NCBI GenBank assembly: GCA_023548195.1
Contig: JAJHZJ010000121.1
Location: 5,614,180-5,678,179 of the forward strand
DNA: 64,000 bases
Direction of reading: 5' to 3'
From: Bettongia penicillata ogilbyi
Taxonomy: Eukaryota; Chordata; Mammalia; Diprotodontia; Potoroidae
A model generated the notes under the pieces. That model searched no databases. It was not told the DNA's origin and worked only from the letters and a program-made list of their open reading frames with translations. Below, in pieces: positions 34,276 to 45,015 of the stretch. The first letter of the stretch is position 1, and each line of letters opens with the position of its first letter. The position numbers and the translations under genes were made by a program.

Positions 34276-35409
34276 ATCCCAAACTAAGTCCTGAGTCGCA
34301 ATCCAGTGCTTTCCAGTAGCTCTCTTTAGCGGTCTGCATTTCTTTTGCTCAAAGCTTTGCCTTATGGGGTACATGGTGCATTCACATTTTCCCCACAAAT
34401 CCTATTTCAAAGGAACCAAAAGTGGATAAGTGAACCTGCCACAAGGAAAGGCTAACCGTAAAGAGGAGAGGCCTTGTTTGAAACCATTGCTCTTTTTGTT
34501 TCAAGGCAACAGGAGCTATCCAAATAAAATAGAAATTGCAATGATCTTTTATTTCACCTAAGTGCTCTCCAAACAAAAATTCCTAGACCATTTCATAAGT
34601 CTAACAAACAACAGCAAACATAATCGACCCAAGAGTCTTTCCAAGCAAGGGAAAGACTAGAATAGGATGACACAATGGAGGCTAAGTGGTTACATGTTTT
34701 AAATAATGATAAGCCAGACGTTACACAAAAGAGTGTTGTCAGAGGAACTGTGATTGCTCTTTGTCTCATTGGATCTTTGGTTAATACACCTGATCATTGC
34801 CTTATCATCCAGAGGCTTGATATCTCACTCATTTTTTTTCATGGTCTATGTAATGAATCATATTATTAATTCTACTGGGACTCTTAATTTGATATTAATT
34901 TGCTATGCTGCAAAATGTCAACTGCTTTGTGAGACACTTAATTATCAAAATGCTTCCTCTTCTTGCTATAGTTGGCTGATCAAGGGGAATTGAAATTCTA
35001 ATTTTTTTTGGTTTTATTTAAAGTAGGAGATGTTGTGGTGCTTATTTTCATTTGACCAAAGTTCTTCCTTTCAGAAGTATTATTCCCAGACAAATTTTCA
35101 AGCTGAGAAACACCAACAAAAGGTTCTGACAACCACTAGTCTTACTTGGAGATTATAGGGTGATATGTTCAGATACCATGGCAACAGATACTATCATCAT
35201 CTGGAAGGCTTCTGAAGTTACTCTTCAGAACATTTGAAGGGGGTAGTAACTAGTATTTATTTTTAAATTGCTTTAAAATGGTATTGCATTAGGATAAGTA
35301 ACTTGAACAGTTGCATCTAAGAGAAACTTCTGGTTTGTCAGCTGTAATATATGTGTGTGTATTATACATATGTACATATATATGTGTGTGTGTATGCACA
35401 CACACACAG

Positions 35410-35456
<47 letters not shown>

Positions 35457-37154
35457 ATTTAGGGCACAATCTCCTTTCCCCCCATCTCACTCAGGCTACT
35501 CACAGCTTGATCTCACACTGTTCAGTATAGGAGTTTTGATCTGCTCCATTTCTGACATGACCTGGTTCTCCCCTTCTTGGAAATCCTGGTAGTTCATTCA
35601 CTGAGTTAATTAATGCTGAACTTAGTATGGACATCCAAGCAACACAGTCCACTCTAGCTCAGAACTACTCTATTCTAAGAGTTGTATAAGCCTTGGCTAC
35701 CCCAGCAGCTGTGATGATGTGTTGTTCTATCCCAAAGCCCATTGGTGTGTGACTCCTTATTCTCATTTGTGGAGTTGAATACATTATCTTTCATGAGAGG
35801 CAGTCAGAGTTGGGAAGAAATACTCATCCAGTGTCCTTTCTGGACGCTTCAGGGTCAGTCTTCTTTGGGACTGACTGGTCCCAAGTGTGTTTTTAGCGTC
35901 AAGTGTCTTCAGGTGCTCCTGGTTTCCAGAGAGAAAATGGAAGAGACCAACCCCACTTCAGGCTGCTGATCGAAAAGACTGTATTGTTTGTCTTTAGTTG
36001 TCTAGAATAACCAAAAAAGAATTAGAGGGCCTATGGAAAAAAAACAAAAATGGTACCCCCAGCTCTTTTGATTCAGCATATTGTGACTCTTGGTGGAGGG
36101 GAGGGGAGATTGTGTATAGGGCACAACTGTTTGAAATTGATTTGAAAGTAAAGGAACATCTTAAAGGAATTTAGTGGGAGTTACAAAGACTTCCTTACTC
36201 TAGATCAGGAGAGACTTGAGATAAGGGCTTGGTTCCTAGCAGGTAGAAAGGAGTCAGAAAAATAATAATCTCATTCTCAATACACTATGACTGGGCTTTG
36301 ATTATTAACTAGGTGTGGTTGCTCATAGCCTCAGCTATACTATTAATCATCAGGCTCCCCTTATTATTGAGAAGCTTTTTCTCTTTTCAACCCTGATTAG
36401 GATTCAAGATTCTCATGGGACAACAAGAAAAGAGGAAACATAGAAGTTTGTAGTAAAGAGAAACTCAGCATCTTTGAGAACTGCAGAAATAAATAACCAT
36501 GAAACCAAGAGAGTCCATCTAGCAGCAGGTAGAAACACCTAGCAAAGACTCATGCCACATCACGATCCTTGTCAGAGGATACAAACCTGCCATAGACTAC
36601 ATGTCACAAGAAACCAGTAGCACTGAGCAAGGGTATTAGCATGATAAAATCTCCAGAAGACGTTGGTGGTAGTCCCTACAGCCTCAGAGAAGTGAATTGT
36701 ATTCCAAATATTTGTTTAGGCCACACACAGTCTCTACTTACAAGCCCATATACATGTTCATGTTTATATATATTACACTCCCTGGTCTTGTGTGTATTTG
36801 GGGGAGAATGGGCTCTCAGTTTATGGGAGAAATGTTCTTATGTTTTTTGGGTTTTTGTTGCTGTGATTATCGTTGCATCCTTTGGCTGACTAAATAAAGC
36901 AAACACATCACTGAGGGCTTGGAAGTTATGATTTCAAGTGCAAGGATCTGAAAATATCTTAAAACCTAGGTAGATTTCTTTTAAATCCCTAGGTATGATA
37001 CAGGGATATTCCCCGAACCATATTAACATAATTTTATTTATTTTCTGTCCCTATCTACTGTTAACTGAGAGTAAAACACACCCTAACAAGGAACTGATTC
37101 CTTTCTTTCCTTTGGAAGTATAAATGTAGTTTTTTGTAGCTGTTGTTTTTTACT
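34276..37154. other. No gene recognised; one microsatellite
   Basis: Apart from the CA/TA microsatellite near 35.4 kb I see no named repeat. The block 36,420-36,990 ends in an ACTAAATAAAGC signal-like string (36,889-36,900) and has long open frames on the plus strand (36,641-36,889). It might be an LTR remnant, but there is no second copy and no TG...CA border that I trust. Confidence 0.35.
35347..35456. repeat. TG/CA/TA compound microsatellite
   Basis: TG and TA units, then a CA run (about 35,396-35,436), then a TA run to 35,456. Confidence 0.95.
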
Positions 37155-37665
37155 TCCTTCTAACAGATAGAGAACTAGCCTTGAAAGTTCGAATATGTGG
37201 GATTAATCCTGCCTCTGTCATAAAGTGACTGTGTGACTCTGAGAAACTCACTTACCTACTCCCTAAGATTATAAATTGCAGAGAAGTTTCCAGTCTGCAT
37301 TGGTAGAGGGAGTTTCTTTGCCAGAGAGGATTCCCTACACTAATGAAATCACATTTTAATTGTTTTCAAGCTGTGTCCAATTTTTAGTGACCCCATTTGA
37401 AATTTTCATGGCAAAGATACTCGGATGGTTTGCCATTTCCTTCTCCAGCTCTTTTGACAGATAAGGAAAATGAGGCATATAGGATTAAGTGACTTTCCCA
37501 GAGTCACACAACCAGTAAGTATCTAAGCCCTCATTTGAACTCAGGTCTTCCTGAACTCAGGCCTTCCTGACTCTCTACCTGGTGCTCTATCCACAGCTCA
37601 ACCTAGCTGCCCTAAGGAAATCACATGCCCAGCCCCTATTGCTATCTTGATACCTAATTTAAAAA
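37155..37665 (+). mobile_element. MIR-related marsupial SINE, split by a younger SINE
   Basis: Left part 37,155-37,354 (CATAAAGTGACTGTGTGAC; AAATTGCAGAGAAGTTTCC; TACACTAATGAAATCACAT). Right part 37,617-37,665 (GAAATCACATGCCCAGCCCC). The join reconstructs the same 3' body as the SINE at 9720-10,165. Confidence 0.7.
37355..37616 (-). mobile_element. Marsupial tRNA-type SINE (MAR1-like), antisense, with TSD
   Basis: Antisense order: tail AGCTGTGTCCAATTTTTAGT, then GGTTTGCCATTTCCTTCTCC, GACTTTCCCAGAGTCAC, and head CTCAACCTAGCTGCCC. The TSD is GAAATCACAT at 37,345-37,354 and 37,617-37,626, extendable to 14 with one mismatch. The inner stretch CTGAACTCAGGYCTTC is tandemly duplicated near 37,539-37,569. 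Confidence 0.9.
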
Positions 37666-37734
37666 GTAAATTTTCCACTTAGCATATTGAAAAGAAAGGA
37701 GAAATCTTGTTTTTATGCAACACATTTATAGAGG

Positions 37735-37850
37735 TAAAATGGTATAATAGGATTTGAGATAAAAAAAGACTCAGTTCTAAGGCTAAGGTCCAACACTTGC
37801 TAGTTACATCTGACCTTAAGCCAAGTCACTCAATGTTTCTATAAGATGAA
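37735..37850 (+). mobile_element. MIR-class SINE fragment
   Basis: GGTATAATAGGATTTGAG, ACTTGCTAGTTACATCTGAC, then CCAAGTCACTCAATGTTTC. Confidence 0.5.
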
Positions 37851-38416
37851 TATGGAGCAATAGTGGCATTCTTTCATGCTTTCTATCTAATAATACTCCA
37901 CACAGAGCATATTAACCAAAGTTATAATTTATTATTATTGGAACCATTTTCTACATGAGATCTTTTAGGCAGACTTTTTCCAGCCCCTCCAATATCCTTT
38001 CAGAGTCATAGCAAAGGCCTCAGTGAATCATTTCACACAGCCTGATGTCTCACTACTATGTGTGATTCTCTCCCATCACTCTCTTTTCCAGGTTAATCTC
38101 AGTGGGACAAGCCTCCAGGCTCTTTCTTTTCCTTTTGTTTGGATTATAATTGAGTCAGATGAATCTGTGTAACTGGGGGGTGGGGTGCTGGCCTTTTTTT
38201 TTTTTCTTTCTTAGTGTCTGATAGATAGCTACAGGAAATGCATCTTAACTAAAATTCCTCCACAAAAACAGTTACAGAAATCTTTTTTCCTAAAGCATCT
38301 CAGATATTTTAGGTCCCCCCCCTTCATGTTGTATAGTAGTGTTTCAATTCCAATGTAAAATCAGATGTATTTATTATTTTTGTCTGGGCAAGGATAATAT
38401 TTTGGCTTTTTTATAA
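37851..38416. other. No feature recognised
   Basis: Unassigned flank immediately beside the HAL1-D insertion. One T-run lies at 38,197-38,207. Confidence 0.4.
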
Positions 38417-38432
38417 CATTACAAGTAATTTA

Positions 38433-39456
38433 TTTTTTTTATTTTTTATTTTTTATTTTTTTAATTAATTTATTTAATTTTTTTACATTCATTTTCACAA
38501 ATTTTTGGGTTCCAAATTTTCTCCCCTTTTATCCCCTCCCCCCACCCCAATACCCCAAGCAATCTAATTTTCCCTATCTCCAATCTGCCCTCTCTTCTGT
38601 CATCTCTCCCTTCTCTTGTCTCCATCTTCTCTTTTCTCCTGTAGGGCCAGATGACTTTCTATTCCTCCTTAACTGTATGTCTTCTTTCCTAGTTACAACA
38701 ACAATACTAAACAGTTGTTCCTAAAACTTTGAGTTCCAAATTCTCCTCATCCCTCCCTCCCCACCCATTCCCTTTGGGACAGCAGGCAATTCAATATAGG
38801 CCATATCGGTGTAGTTTTGCCAATGACCTCCCTGATAGTCGTGTTGTGTAAGACTAACTGGATTACCATCCCTCCTAACCTGCCCCTCATTGTTTCTCTT
38901 CTGTCTCTTGATCCTGTCCCTCCCCAAGTGTTGACTTCAAATTGCTCCCTCCTCCCTTTGCCCTCCCTTCCATCACCCCCCCCCCTTGCAATATCTCTTT
39001 CTCCCCCACTTTCTTATACTGTAAGATAGGTTTTCATACCAAAATGGGTGTGCATTTCACTCCTTCGTTTAGTCAAATGTGATGAGGGTAAACTTCTTGT
39101 TTTTTTGTTTTTTTTCTCAGCTCTCCTCTTTTTCCCTCCACTAAGAAAAACTCCTACCTGCCTCTTAAATGACATATAGTTAACCCCTTCCCTTTCCCTC
39201 CCCCTACATTTCTCTCTCACCATTTACCCTAGTTTCTTTTAAGGTATGGTCCCATCCTATTCAGTTCAATCTGTGCTCTCTATCTCTGTATGTGTGTGCA
39301 TGTGTGTACATGTGTATGTGTGGTCCCACCAACTACCCAGATACTGAAAAGTTTTAAGAGTTACAAATATTGTCTTTCCATGTAGGAATGTAAACAGTTC
39401 ACTCATGGTAAGTCCCTTAAGACTTCTCTTTGCTGTTTACTTTTTCATGCTTCTTC
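38433..39456 (-). other. Non-coding 3' region and tail of HAL1-D
   Basis: Between the ORF1 stop and the tail there is no frame of note, only 68-69 residue accidental frames. The element strand is rich in G/purine runs, for example opposite CACCCCCCCCCC near 38,976-38,986, as is typical of L1 3' UTRs. The TTTGAGTTCCAAATTCTC-type block near 38,728-38,745 recurs in variant form in the L1 3' ends at 11.7 and 18.9 kb, which links this region to L1. A short TG/CA tract lies at 39,275-39,322. Confidence 0.85.
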
Positions 39457-40560
39457 TCATTCTTGTGTTTGGAAGTCAAATTTTCTTTTCAGCTCTGGTT
39501 TTTTCATCAAGAATGATTGAAAGTCCTCTGTTTCATTGAAAGACCATATTTTCCCCTGAAGTATTATACTCAGTTTAGCTGGGTAGGTGATTCTTGGTTT
39601 GAGTCCTAGTTCCTTTGCCTTCTGGAATATCCTATTCCACGCCCTTCGATCCCTTAATGTAGAAGCTGCTAGATCTTGGGTTATCCTGATTGTATTTCCA
39701 CAGTACTGGAATTGTTTCTTTCTAGCTGCTTGTAAGATTTTTTCCTTGAGCTGGGAGTTCTGGAATTTGGCCACATTGTTCCTAGGAGTTTCTCTTTTTG
39801 GATCTCTTTCAGGTGGTGATCGATGGATTCTTTCAATACTTATTTTGCCCTCTGGTTGTAGAATGTCAGGGCAGTTTTCCTTGATAATTTCATGGAAGAT
39901 GATGTCTAGGCTCTTTTTTTGATCATGGCTTTCAGGTAGTCCCATAATTTTTAAATTGTCTCTCCTGGATCTATTTTCCAGGTCAGTTGTTTTTCCCATG
40001 AGATATTTCACATTCTCTTCCATTTTTTCGTTCTTTTGGTTTTGTTTGGTGATTTCTTGGTTTCTCATAAAGTCATTAGACTCCATCTGTTCCATTCTAA
40101 TTTTGAGAGAACTATTAAATTCAGTGAGCTTTTGAGCCTCTTTTTCCATTTGGCTCATTCTGCTTTTGAAAGCATTCTTCTCCTCATTGGCTTTTTGAAC
40201 CTCCTTTGCCAATTGGGTGAGCCTATTTTTCAAGGTGTTAATTTCCTCAGCCTTTTTTTGGGTCTCCTTTACCAAGGTATTGACCTGTTTTTCATACTTT
40301 TGTTGCATCTCTGACATTTCTCTTCCCAGTTTTTCCTCCACCTGTCTAACTTGCTTTTCAAAATCCTTTTTGAGCTTTTCCAGGGCCTGAGCCCACCCAC
40401 CACCCCCCTGGGGTGTCTGGGGTACTGAGGCCCCGCCCTCCCCGTCTTTCCCTGATGGCAAGAATACGTCCTCATCTTCGTCAGATCCGAAGGTCGTGAT
40501 CATTTGCATTTGTTGGAAAAAACTCTCTAAAGTCTTATTTTTCTTCCCTTTTCTAGGCAT
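39457..40560 (-). CDS. HAL1 ORF1 protein (L1 ORF1p-like RNA-binding chaperone), intact
   Basis: This is the only convincing intact coding sequence in the window. It has 367 codons plus a stop; the ATG is at 40,558-40,560 and the stop at 39,457-39,459. L1 ORF1 proteins form trimers through a coiled coil, bind their own RNA and act as nucleic-acid chaperones in cytoplasmic ribonucleoprotein particles (family knowledge). Visible parts: a basic N-terminus (residues 1-10), an acidic/glycine-rich linker (26-56), a long heptad-like coiled coil (about 57-190, rich in K/E/Q/L/M), an RRM-like domain opening with LENRSRRDNLKIMGLPE (194-210) and passing ERIHRSPPERDPKRETPR (243-260), and a C-terminal domain with GLKPRITYPAKLSIIL (319-334). 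Its length is slightly above that of human L1 ORF1p (338 residues). No frameshift or stop is present. Transcription would start from the CpG-rich 5' UTR. Whether it is expressed cannot be told from sequence. Confidence 0.93.
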   Translation of the reverse strand: MPRKGKKNKTLESFFQQMQMITTFGSDEDEDVFLPSGKDGEGGASVPQTPQGGGGWAQALEKLKKDFEKQVRQVEEKLGREMSEMQQKYEKQVNTLVKETQKKAEEINTLKNRLTQLAKEVQKANEEKNAFKSRMSQMEKEAQKLTEFNSSLKIRMEQMESNDFMRNQEITKQNQKNEKMEENVKYLMGKTTDLENRSRRDNLKIMGLPESHDQKKSLDIIFHEIIKENCPDILQPEGKISIERIHRSPPERDPKRETPRNNVAKFQNSQLKEKILQAARKKQFQYCGNTIRITQDLAASTLRDRRAWNRIFQKAKELGLKPRITYPAKLSIILQGKIWSFNETEDFQSFLMKKPELKRKFDFQTQE

Positions 40561-41408
40561 TTTCCCAGCCAGTTACTTGACTTCTGAGATTCCTTTCCAC
40601 CCCCGCCTGGATCTGCCCAGCTAGTGCTTGGCCTCTGAGATTTAAATGGGCTTTCCTCCTGCTGGCTGTCAATCAGTGAGCTTTAGTTCAGGTGCTGGGG
40701 TGGGGCCAGGGCTGTCTCCGAGACTCTGATCCCTGGGGGCTTTATGCAGAGACTTTCAGGAATGGAGCGGGTGGGGGCAGGGTGGGGGGCCCGCCTCCCA
40801 ATCTCAGCTCCCCTGGGGGTCCCGAGCAGAAGCCTTCAGCAACAGAGCGGGGTGGGGGCAGGGCCGTCTCCCAGGCTCAGCTCCGTCAGGTTTTATGTGG
40901 GAATCTTCCGTAATGAAGATCCTGCCTGCTGTTGGGGGATTCCTGAGTCCTGGGCCGCTGCCACCTCAGCCCCAGCCCACGCCTCTGCCTCCGCCGCTTC
41001 CTGCCCCCGTCCCCGCCGCCGCCGCTTCCTCCCGAGGGGGCCCGAGTCACGGAGACGCCCCGGCTTCCCGTCTCCTTCAGCCCAGCCTCTCTCACTGACC
41101 TGTAGCTTCTGTGGGCGGAGGGACTTTCCCGACTGCTGGCGCTTCCGTCTCTGAAGCCTGCTTGGATCCGCTTCTCTGGGGCCCCGGCCAGGGCAGCGCT
41201 GGGGGTCGGGTTTACTTTCCGGGGCGCGCCGGACCCTGGGGACGGGTCTTCAGGGCTCCCTGGAACGGAAATCTCTTCCACTCTGCTTCTGCACAGCTCG
41301 TATTCACCCAGAAGTTATGGGGGACTCTTTTTACATTAATTCTATGGGCTTTGGTTTCGGAGCTCGTAAACGTGCGTCCTTCTACTCCGCCATCTTGGCT
41401 CCGCCCCC
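40561..41408 (-). promoter_or_regulatory. CpG-rich 5' UTR / internal promoter of HAL1-D
   Basis: About 850 bp of GC-rich, CpG-dense DNA in an AT-rich setting, especially 40,960-41,250. The element's 5' edge carries CCAAGATGGCGG on the minus strand (41,387-41,398). It matches the YY1-type GCCATNTTG motif that positions transcription initiation at L1 5' ends (family knowledge). GC-box-like strings (CCGCCC) also occur. The leader just before ORF1 is GTCAAGTAACTGGCTGGGAA. Promoter activity is inferred. Confidence 0.75.
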
Positions 41409-41569
41409 CATTACAAGTAATTTAAAACAAAATAGTATGGATGGAGAATTCTGGTACATTTCAGTTTAATGGAAAAATATAGTTACTATGTAGATTGTGT
41501 CCAAATTAATTTCTCTTACTTTCACCTTTCAACTCTGCTTTCCAGGAAGCAGTTTACTACCTTATGGAA

Positions 41570-41725
41570 CTTTAAGGTGATTAGGACCATAGAGACTCAA
41601 GTCATTATTTTACAAATGAGGAAACAGAGGATGAGAGAAACTAAATGACTTGGTTAAGGGACACACAGTGAGGCAATGAAAATTCCAAAATCAGAAACAA
41701 AATAGTTCAATATTCTTTCCAATAC
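41570..41725 (-). mobile_element. MIR-class SINE, antisense
   Basis: TTTTACAAATGAGGAAACAG (41,609-41,628), AAATGACTTGGTTAAGG, then ATTCTTTCCAATACACTC. Confidence 0.65.
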
Positions 41726-42067
41726 ACTCTTCTCTCCTTCTTTGTCTTTTTCTCCCCCATTCGCTTTAGTTTTCCTTTTCTCCCTCACTCCCCTTCTTGT
41801 CTGTCCCTTGTTCCTTCTTCCTATTATTAGTTTTTTCCTATGTTGCCCATTATATCTTTTTTATTGTCTTTTTGTAAAGCTATACACTTTAATACAGTGT
41901 ATTTTTGATGCCTTTGTTATATGACATACATTTTTAATATAGCAAAGATGTTTTAAAAAATGCAGTCCATACCAACCAATGCATTGTTTTAGAGAGTATA
42001 TGCAATATTTCAGACCCATAGCCTTTGCAAAGAGAGGTGGAAGATATATATATTTCCAGTGCAGCTA

Positions 42068-42400
42068 GCAGTCAGAGAGAATAGAATGCTGGCTCTGGAG
42101 TCAGGAAGGTCTAAGTTCAAATGAAGTCCCAGATATTTCCTAGCTATATGCTCATTACCATGTGAACTCCTTAGGGATACAGACTAGTTGATGGCAAAAG
42201 GTAGGCACTCAACAAATGCTCATTGAATGACTGATCCTCAGGAAACCATTTAAATTTTGCAGACCTCAGTTTCCTTATTTGTAAAATGGGCACCATCTTA
42301 ATAAGATGTCTCCTAGAGTTGTTGCGAAGATAAAATTGGATATATGTAACGTGCTTTGCAAACCTTAAAAGACTACATAATTTCTAGTTATCATAATCTT
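42068..42400 (+). mobile_element. MIR-class SINE, split by an L2 3' end
   Basis: The head is GAATGCTGGCTCTGGAGTCA; the core and 3' part resume at CTCAGTTTCCTTATTTGTAA (42,267-42,286), then GTTGTTGCGAAGATAAAATT and GTGCTTTGCAAACC. Confidence 0.75.
42155..42237 (+). mobile_element. L2 LINE 3' end, nested in MIR
   Basis: TGTGAACTCCTTAGGGATAC, then GTAGGCACTCAACAAATGCT and CATTGAATGACTGA, the typical L2 3' terminus, lying between the two halves of the MIR. Confidence 0.6.
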
Positions 42401-42454
42401 CCATAAATATTCTCCAGGGCCAATTTGATCCTAATAATCACAGTACTTGCATTA

Positions 42455-42890
42455 ATATTATTATTGTCACTGTAGTTCTTTCCATTTGCATTGTTGCAAC
42501 CACTGCATGCATTTTATACTTGTTCTGCTTAGTTCATTCTGTATCAATTCATGAAAATCTTCTTATGCTTCCCTGAATTATACATATACATAATTTCTCA
42601 TAGTCTAGTAACATTCCATTACTTCCACATATAACAATTTGTTGAGCTATTTCCCAGTCAACAGATTCCTACTTTATTTCTAAATCTCTGTTTAAAACAA
42701 TGTTGCTATGAATATTTTGGTATTTATGGAACCCCTTTTCTGTTGTTTTTGTTTTTGCAGTAGGATCTATATTTAGAATATGGATTTCTATATTTAGTGT
42801 TTGGATATTTACTTACCTATTTATTTAAAAGTATAATCTAGTTGATTTCCGGAATGGAATTATAGCATTTTAAAGAGTAGAGCCTCAAGG
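42455..42890 (-). mobile_element. L1 3' end, antisense, diverged
   Basis: Plus strand: TTGTTCTGCTTAGTTCATTC, ATCAATTCATGAAAATCTTC, GTTGAGCTATTTCCCAGTC, CAACAGATTCCTACTTTATT and AATGTTGCTATGAATATTTT. These align to the reverse of the L1 end at 57.6-58.4 kb. Older than the copy at 11.7 kb. Confidence 0.7.
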
Positions 42891-43104
42891 ATTTGTTTAA
42901 TAACCAGACCGTTTCAGGTTGCTAAGACTGATCTGGGCTTAAATTCCATTGGCATCCGTCTTTGAAACTCCAGGATTATTTCAGTGCCATGCTGAGATGT
43001 CATAATAGCACATTGATGCATGTGACCTGTTTATACTGATAGAGGTAGGAATCACTTAGATAAGCTCAGGGATCTGTAGCCAAGTATCCCTCCCATTAAG
43101 AACC

Positions 43105-44060
43105 AGAGAGACTTAGGAACAGAGAGTTCTTCAGTCATCCTTTCCAACTTATCCCATTTGGAATATCCATGATAAGTGATCATCTATGTATGTACTTTTG
43201 TTAAATATTTCCATTTATGGAAGCTATAAGTGAGGAGGAGCTCAGTAGAATCAATAGGAACAGCCACCAAACCATAAGATCAGCAGAAGTCAGGTCAAAA
43301 AGCATTTATTAAGTGTTTTCACCCATGCCATACACTATGCTAAATGCTGAGAATACAATTGCAAATAGAAAGAATAACAGTGCTTAACATAAAGGAGCTT
43401 GCATTTTGATGTGGGAATTCAACAGAAAAAGTAGAGGGAGGGGGGAAATGAGGGATAACGTGCCCACATGGTGGCATTGAGAGAAAGGGAGAAAATTCGG
43501 AGTGTTAGATTAAAACCCATAGAGGAATGAAAAGATACTTGGCCTAAATAATTTCCTTAAAGGTTATTCCAGGAGAAACCAAACAAAGAAAAGGGGCTCC
43601 GGGTTAGAGTATATTTCCAGAGTGCAAGGGCCTGAAGTAGAGTGAACTTTCAAGGTGACATGGTTACAAGAGCTAGGTGGAGAAAGCCTGGAGATTCAGG
43701 GGTGGAACTCAAAATAGAATGAAGAAACTCACCCTGCCACTCAAGGCCAATAGAGAATACCACCCAAAAGACAATACCAGATTCTAAATCCCTGTCTCCA
43801 TTTTTAATAAAGTTGAATATCTTAGAAAGTATTTCCTTATGTTGAATTGGAATCTGTCTCCCATAACATATTTGTTGGTTCTAGTTCTCTGTTTTGGTGC
43901 CAAATCGTACTGCTGTAATCCTGTGATAACCCTTCAAATATCTGGAAACTTTAATGTGCGCATAAAGCATCCAGGCTATTGTCATTCTATGTGCTTTCTT
44001 TTGGATAAGTCCCAGGTTGGCACCTAGATCCCTTCTTCACTGTTGTCACTTTTTCTCCCG
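43105..44060 (+). repeat. Ancient interspersed repeat Z, split by a family-Y copy
   Basis: Left part 43,105-43,262 (TTCAGTCATCCTTTCCAAC; TGATAAGTGATCATC). Right part 43,785-44,060 (AGAAAGTATTTCCTTATGTT; GGTTCTAGTTCTCTGTTTTG; ACCCTTCAAATATCTGG). Together they follow the order of a well-known but here unnamed old mammalian repeat ('...ttaggaagttttccttac...ccttcaaatacttgaag...'). Confidence 0.5.
43290..43725 (+). repeat. Old LINE-like repeat (family Y), copy 5
   Basis: AAAAAGCATTTATTAAGTG, CACTATGCTAAATGCTGAG, AAAGGAGCTTGCATTTTG, then TTTCCAGAGTGCAAGGGCC. It appears inserted in repeat Z. Confidence 0.55.
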
Positions 44061-44079
44061 TGTTTCTTTAAAAGAAATC

Positions 44080-44215
44080 ATATTTTATCCTCCTATTAGG
44101 ACTGAAAACTCCTTGAGGAAAGAAAATATGTGTCATTTCATCCTTATATTTGAAATCCTTAGCTCTAGTGGGCATTTAATAAATGGTTGGCTAAATGAAT
44201 TTAACTCTTCATGAA
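44080..44215 (+). mobile_element. L2 LINE 3' end
   Basis: ACTGAAAACTCCTTGAGGAA (44,101-44,120), then TTAGCTCTAGTGGGCATTTA and ATAAATGGTTGGCTAAATGA. Confidence 0.6.
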
Positions 44216-45015
44216 TAAGTCTTCTGGTTATATTTAGATGTATAAATTTTGTATAAAATTTAGCAGGAATTATTTTCAAGCTCATTGGCCTGTAGTTGAA
44301 ATTATTTGCCAAGTTTTCAAAATTCAGGAATTTGCCTGTTAAGTCCTGAAGGCACTTCTCCCATGCACTGTGATTCCTCAGAGAGCTCTGAAGGAAGTAA
44401 AATAAGCTTATTTGTACTTTGAATACAGATTATCTGACCTAGATGATGTGAACTCACAGGGCAACTAGGTTTTCAGGATTCTTTTTTTTATCAACTCTGT
44501 TACATTAAATTTTAATTCAAGATTTAGATAAAACAGAAGCTCAATGGTAGTTGGGTACTCCTGCCTTGCCTCCATGGCTCATTTTCACCTTTCTATCTCC
44601 ACCAATCTATATCATCCATTCTTTTTCCTTCCCTTTGCTTGAGGCAGAGTTAAAAGTGTTCTCATTGGCTTAAGCTTTTATTACAAGTCTCATTTACTCC
44701 TGGCTATATCCCTCATGACCTTGTTCTTATGGGTCACTATTTTTTTATATTGGGCTTCATCTACTTTCAATGTTATTTTCATAAATCTTAGAAAAGTTTC
44801 TTATGTAATTAAAAATAAAATCTGAATTTTTTTTTGTATTTGACTTGCATAAAGGATTTCTTAACCAAGTGAAAAAAAGTCATAAAAATGTTTTGATTTT
44901 TAACTTCCTCCGTATTTAAAACCTCATTTGGACTGAAATTTCCCTACCATTTCCTCCCTTGGGACATTATTTCATTCCTCTGAGCCTCAGTTTCTAATGT
45001 TTCTTCACACTTTGT
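44216..45015. other. No feature recognised
   Basis: AT-rich sequence, possibly including old LINE debris near 44,520-44,760. Nothing assignable. Confidence 0.35.

Larger units (their letters stand above)
38433..41408 (-). mobile_element. HAL1-type retrotransposon, copy D: full length, young, intact ORF1
   Basis: An antisense element of about 2.98 kb. It has a natural 5' end at 41,408 (plus strand CCGCCATCTTGGCTCCGCC precedes it), a GC/CpG-rich 5' UTR, an intact 367-residue ORF1, a roughly 1-kb non-coding 3' region and an A-rich tail of AAAAAAT-type units at 38,433-38,485. The direct repeat CATTACAAGTAATTTA is at 38,417-38,432 and 41,409-41,424, a perfect 15-16 bp TSD. No ORF2 is present. The intact ORF1, exact TSD and unmutated CpGs all argue for a recent insertion. 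Lacking its own endonuclease and reverse transcriptase, it would need L1 ORF2 protein in trans (known for HAL1/L1 biology, inferred here). Confidence 0.95.

Noticed and set aside
39587..39922. Plus-strand frames of 111 and 92 residues (39,587-39,922 and 40,036-40,314) opposite ORF1
   Set aside because: They are antisense shadows of the intact ORF1 and carry no domain.
40886..41281. 131-residue frame in the 5' UTR of HAL1-D, same strand as ORF1, with an Arg-rich stretch
   Set aside because: It opens with GTG and contains no ATG, lies in GC-rich sequence where stops are rare, and has no counterpart in the other copies' 5' UTRs at protein level.
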